Shown here in pieces: positions 62,614 through 64,000 of a DNA stretch of 64,000 nucleotides. The number at the start of each line of letters is the position of its first letter. Position 1 is the stretch's first letter. Location of the stretch: contig JAKQTP010000138.1 of assembly GCA_029563035.1 (NCBI GenBank), forward strand, positions 534,881 through 598,880. Direction: 5' to 3'. The notes beneath the pieces were generated by a model that was given only the letters and a program-made list of their open reading frames with translations, made no database searches and was not told the DNA's origin. The position numbers were made by a program, and so were the translations under genes. Source of the stretch: an archaeon (GTDB lineage Archaea > Iainarchaeota > Iainarchaeia > CSSED10-239).

Positions 62614-64000
62614 AGCATAAATATCAATATTTTTTGTTTTTATTGTTTGTGTTATTAATTATAGATCAAACATTTGCTAGCCCTATTCAATTTACTGATA
62701 TTTATAGCGAATCTGAATTTAGAGATATATTAAATAGGTATTATAAAAAAAGCGAAGTTCCTAAATCCGTTTATTTTGTATACACAATTAATGACCAAGG
62801 AAAAATGATAACAAAGAATATAAGGTATAGAGATGTTGTTGTTGGTGATATTGCTGAATTAACCCCTGAAGTTATAAATCCAAATACAGAGTCTTTGGCT
62901 GTTTCTGCAGAATTTAAAAAGGTCTATTTTTTAAAAAAAAGCATTCTTAATTCTCAAAAGGATACTATAAATAAACTAAGAGAATATTATAATTCTTTGC
63001 CATTTAAAAGCAGTGATAATTTTAACAATAAAGACATTTTACTTGACAAGATATTATTACCAATCACTAAAGAAAAGATAATTGACTTTATGCATTCTAA
63101 AGGTGTTTCTAATCCAGATGGTGTTTTTGATATTTTAGTAAATAATAAAATTTTGGTAGAATATCCTTTGATATTAGAAATAAATTGTAAGTTTATTGGG
63201 AATACAGAGACATTATCACAGAATCTAAATTTTAAGATAAAATTCACTCCTGAGTTTATAAATCCTGTTAAGCCAATAACAGGAAATATTTTATTTAAAA
63301 AAGAACCAATAAAAATAACATCTAAATATTCTCTGCCAGATCCTGAATGTAAAACAAATCCAAACTTAAATTCTTGTTATATAACAACAAGAGATGTTTT
63401 GCAATTTAATGTAGGAGAATATACTACTCCAGAAATTATTGCAAGAGACAATAAAATTAGGGATTTGCTAAATAATTTCAATGTAGTATCAGATTTTCAA
63501 GATCAGTCCTTTGAGGACATAAACACTAAAGAATTATTGGTTGATTTGTCCTTAACCCGCGAACATTTTTGTTTTCGCAAAGACAATGACGAATATACCG
63601 ACACTATCTTCCGCGTAGCCAAAGCTTATGACCTCTCTTTAGAGCAGGCTTTTCAACTATGGTCGCTAATCTCCGAGCTTTCAAATTGTAATAATAATCT
63701 TAACCCTAAATATTTTGGTTTTGCTCAAATAGATTTGAGTGGCAGAGATTCTGGTAACTTAATAAATATTGAGCAAGTAACTTCAAAGCAGACAACCACA
63801 ATTTCAAACACTTTGCCATTACAGCTAGCAGAAGAAGAGCAATTTCAGTATCTTGCATTAGGTGATTTTAAAGAAATCAACACACATTTGCTTAATAATG
63901 TATATAATGGCAACAAAAACAAATTTTATAATTTAGGATATAATGGCATAATCAATAACGACAATGGCTACTTTGGGTTCTTAATTAATGCTATAAAGAA
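62610..64000 (+). CDS. Secreted protein of unknown function, truncated at the window end
   Basis: The frame is open from ATG 62610 (overlapping the previous stop by four bases, ATGA) to the window end, at least 463 residues. A signal peptide (LLFVLLIIDQTFAS) is followed by a beta-rich exterior region with scattered Cys pairs. Codons for residues about 315-355 (63553-63680) use CGC, CTC, ATC and TCC, unlike the AGA/TTA/ATA-rich neighbours. The gene belongs to the surface-protein operon that starts with the pilin-like gene. I recognise no domain. Confidence 0.7.
   Translation, partial: MKHKYQYFLFLLFVLLIIDQTFASPIQFTDIYSESEFRDILNRYYKKSEVPKSVYFVYTINDQGKMITKNIRYRDVVVGDIAELTPEVINPNTESLAVSAEFKKVYFLKKSILNSQKDTINKLREYYNSLPFKSSDNFNNKDILLDKILLPITKEKIIDFMHSKGVSNPDGVFDILVNNKILVEYPLILEINCKFIGNTETLSQNLNFKIKFTPEFINPVKPITGNILFKKEPIKITSKYSLPDPECKTNPNLNSCYITTRDVLQFNVGEYTTPEIIARDNKIRDLLNNFNVVSDFQDQSFEDINTKELLVDLSLTREHFCFRKDNDEYTDTIFRVAKAYDLSLEQAFQLWSLISELSNCNNNLNPKYFGFAQIDLSGRDSGNLINIEQVTSKQTTTISNTLPLQLAEEEQFQYLALGDFKEINTHLLNNVYNGNKNKFYNLGYNGIINNDNGYFGFLINAIK

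Overview
This window comes from a small-genome archaeon, most likely a DPANN lineage such as Woesearchaeota or Pacearchaeota. The evidence is an archaeal RNA polymerase split into B''/B' and A'/A'', archaeal EF-2 with the diphthamide histidine, archaeal-type LeuRS, DTD2, Dph6, ribosomal protein L30e and class III (type IV pilin-like) signal peptides. The DNA is strongly AT-rich, AGA/AAA codons dominate, and starts are usually preceded by GTGA, GGTGAT or GGAGG-like Shine-Dalgarno sites. The exact lineage is an inference. No phage, insertion sequence or CRISPR array was seen.

Layout. 1-6.9 kb: end of a Bud23-like methyltransferase, an anchored secreted protein, leuS, two basic unknowns and a YchF-type GTPase. 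7.1-10.45 kb: a lone 23S rRNA gene with its own promoter and processing stem, with no 16S or 5S beside it. 10.6-17.0 kb: DPANN-type unknowns, a PIN-domain operon, and a degenerate RpiA homologue coupled to a methyltransferase-like gene. 17.1-18.0 kb: tRNA-Met and tRNA-Glu flanking a MazEF-like toxin-antitoxin pair. 18.1-31.5 kb: an MFS permease, then the information-processing cluster rpoH-rpoB''-rpoB'-rpoA'-rpoA''-rpl30e-rps12-rps7-fusA, without nusA. 31.5-32.0 kb: a tandem repeat and a 19-residue Lys/Ala gene with its own promoter, ribosome site and terminator.

32-39 kb holds a degenerate DXP-reductoisomerase homologue, DTD2, and a dTTP supply operon: Tmk-like kinase, GlyA, a double-length ThyX, and a UPF0200 kinase-dCMP deaminase fusion. 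Together these convert dCMP to dUMP to dTMP to dTDP, with GlyA supplying methylene-folate. 38.9-40.1 kb has a nucleotidyltransferase and a DUF2683/RelE toxin-antitoxin pair. 40-46.5 kb has a phospholipase C-like protein, an asparagine-synthetase-like/Dph6 fusion that could modify EF-2, a tandem pair of paralogous unknowns, a methyltransferase and a membrane protein.

46.5-58.5 kb has CorA, then the most striking locus: two adjacent secreted proteins that share a novel module. One ends in a glucosaminidase-like muralytic domain and the other in an NlpC/P60 peptidase domain. This is a potential peptidoglycan-degrading pair in an archaeon that should have no peptidoglycan. GlmS, a DUF5680 protein, a 751-residue decapeptide-repeat solenoid and a membrane-anchored diadenylate cyclase (DacZ) follow. 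58.5-64 kb has a cation/proton antiporter divergent from dacZ, then a run of surface proteins: a pilin-like protein with chitobiase-type C-terminal domains, a short paralogue and two secreted proteins.

A recurring theme is enzyme folds whose catalytic residues are changed: RpiA-like, DXR-like, and a Tmk-like kinase without the P-loop lysine.
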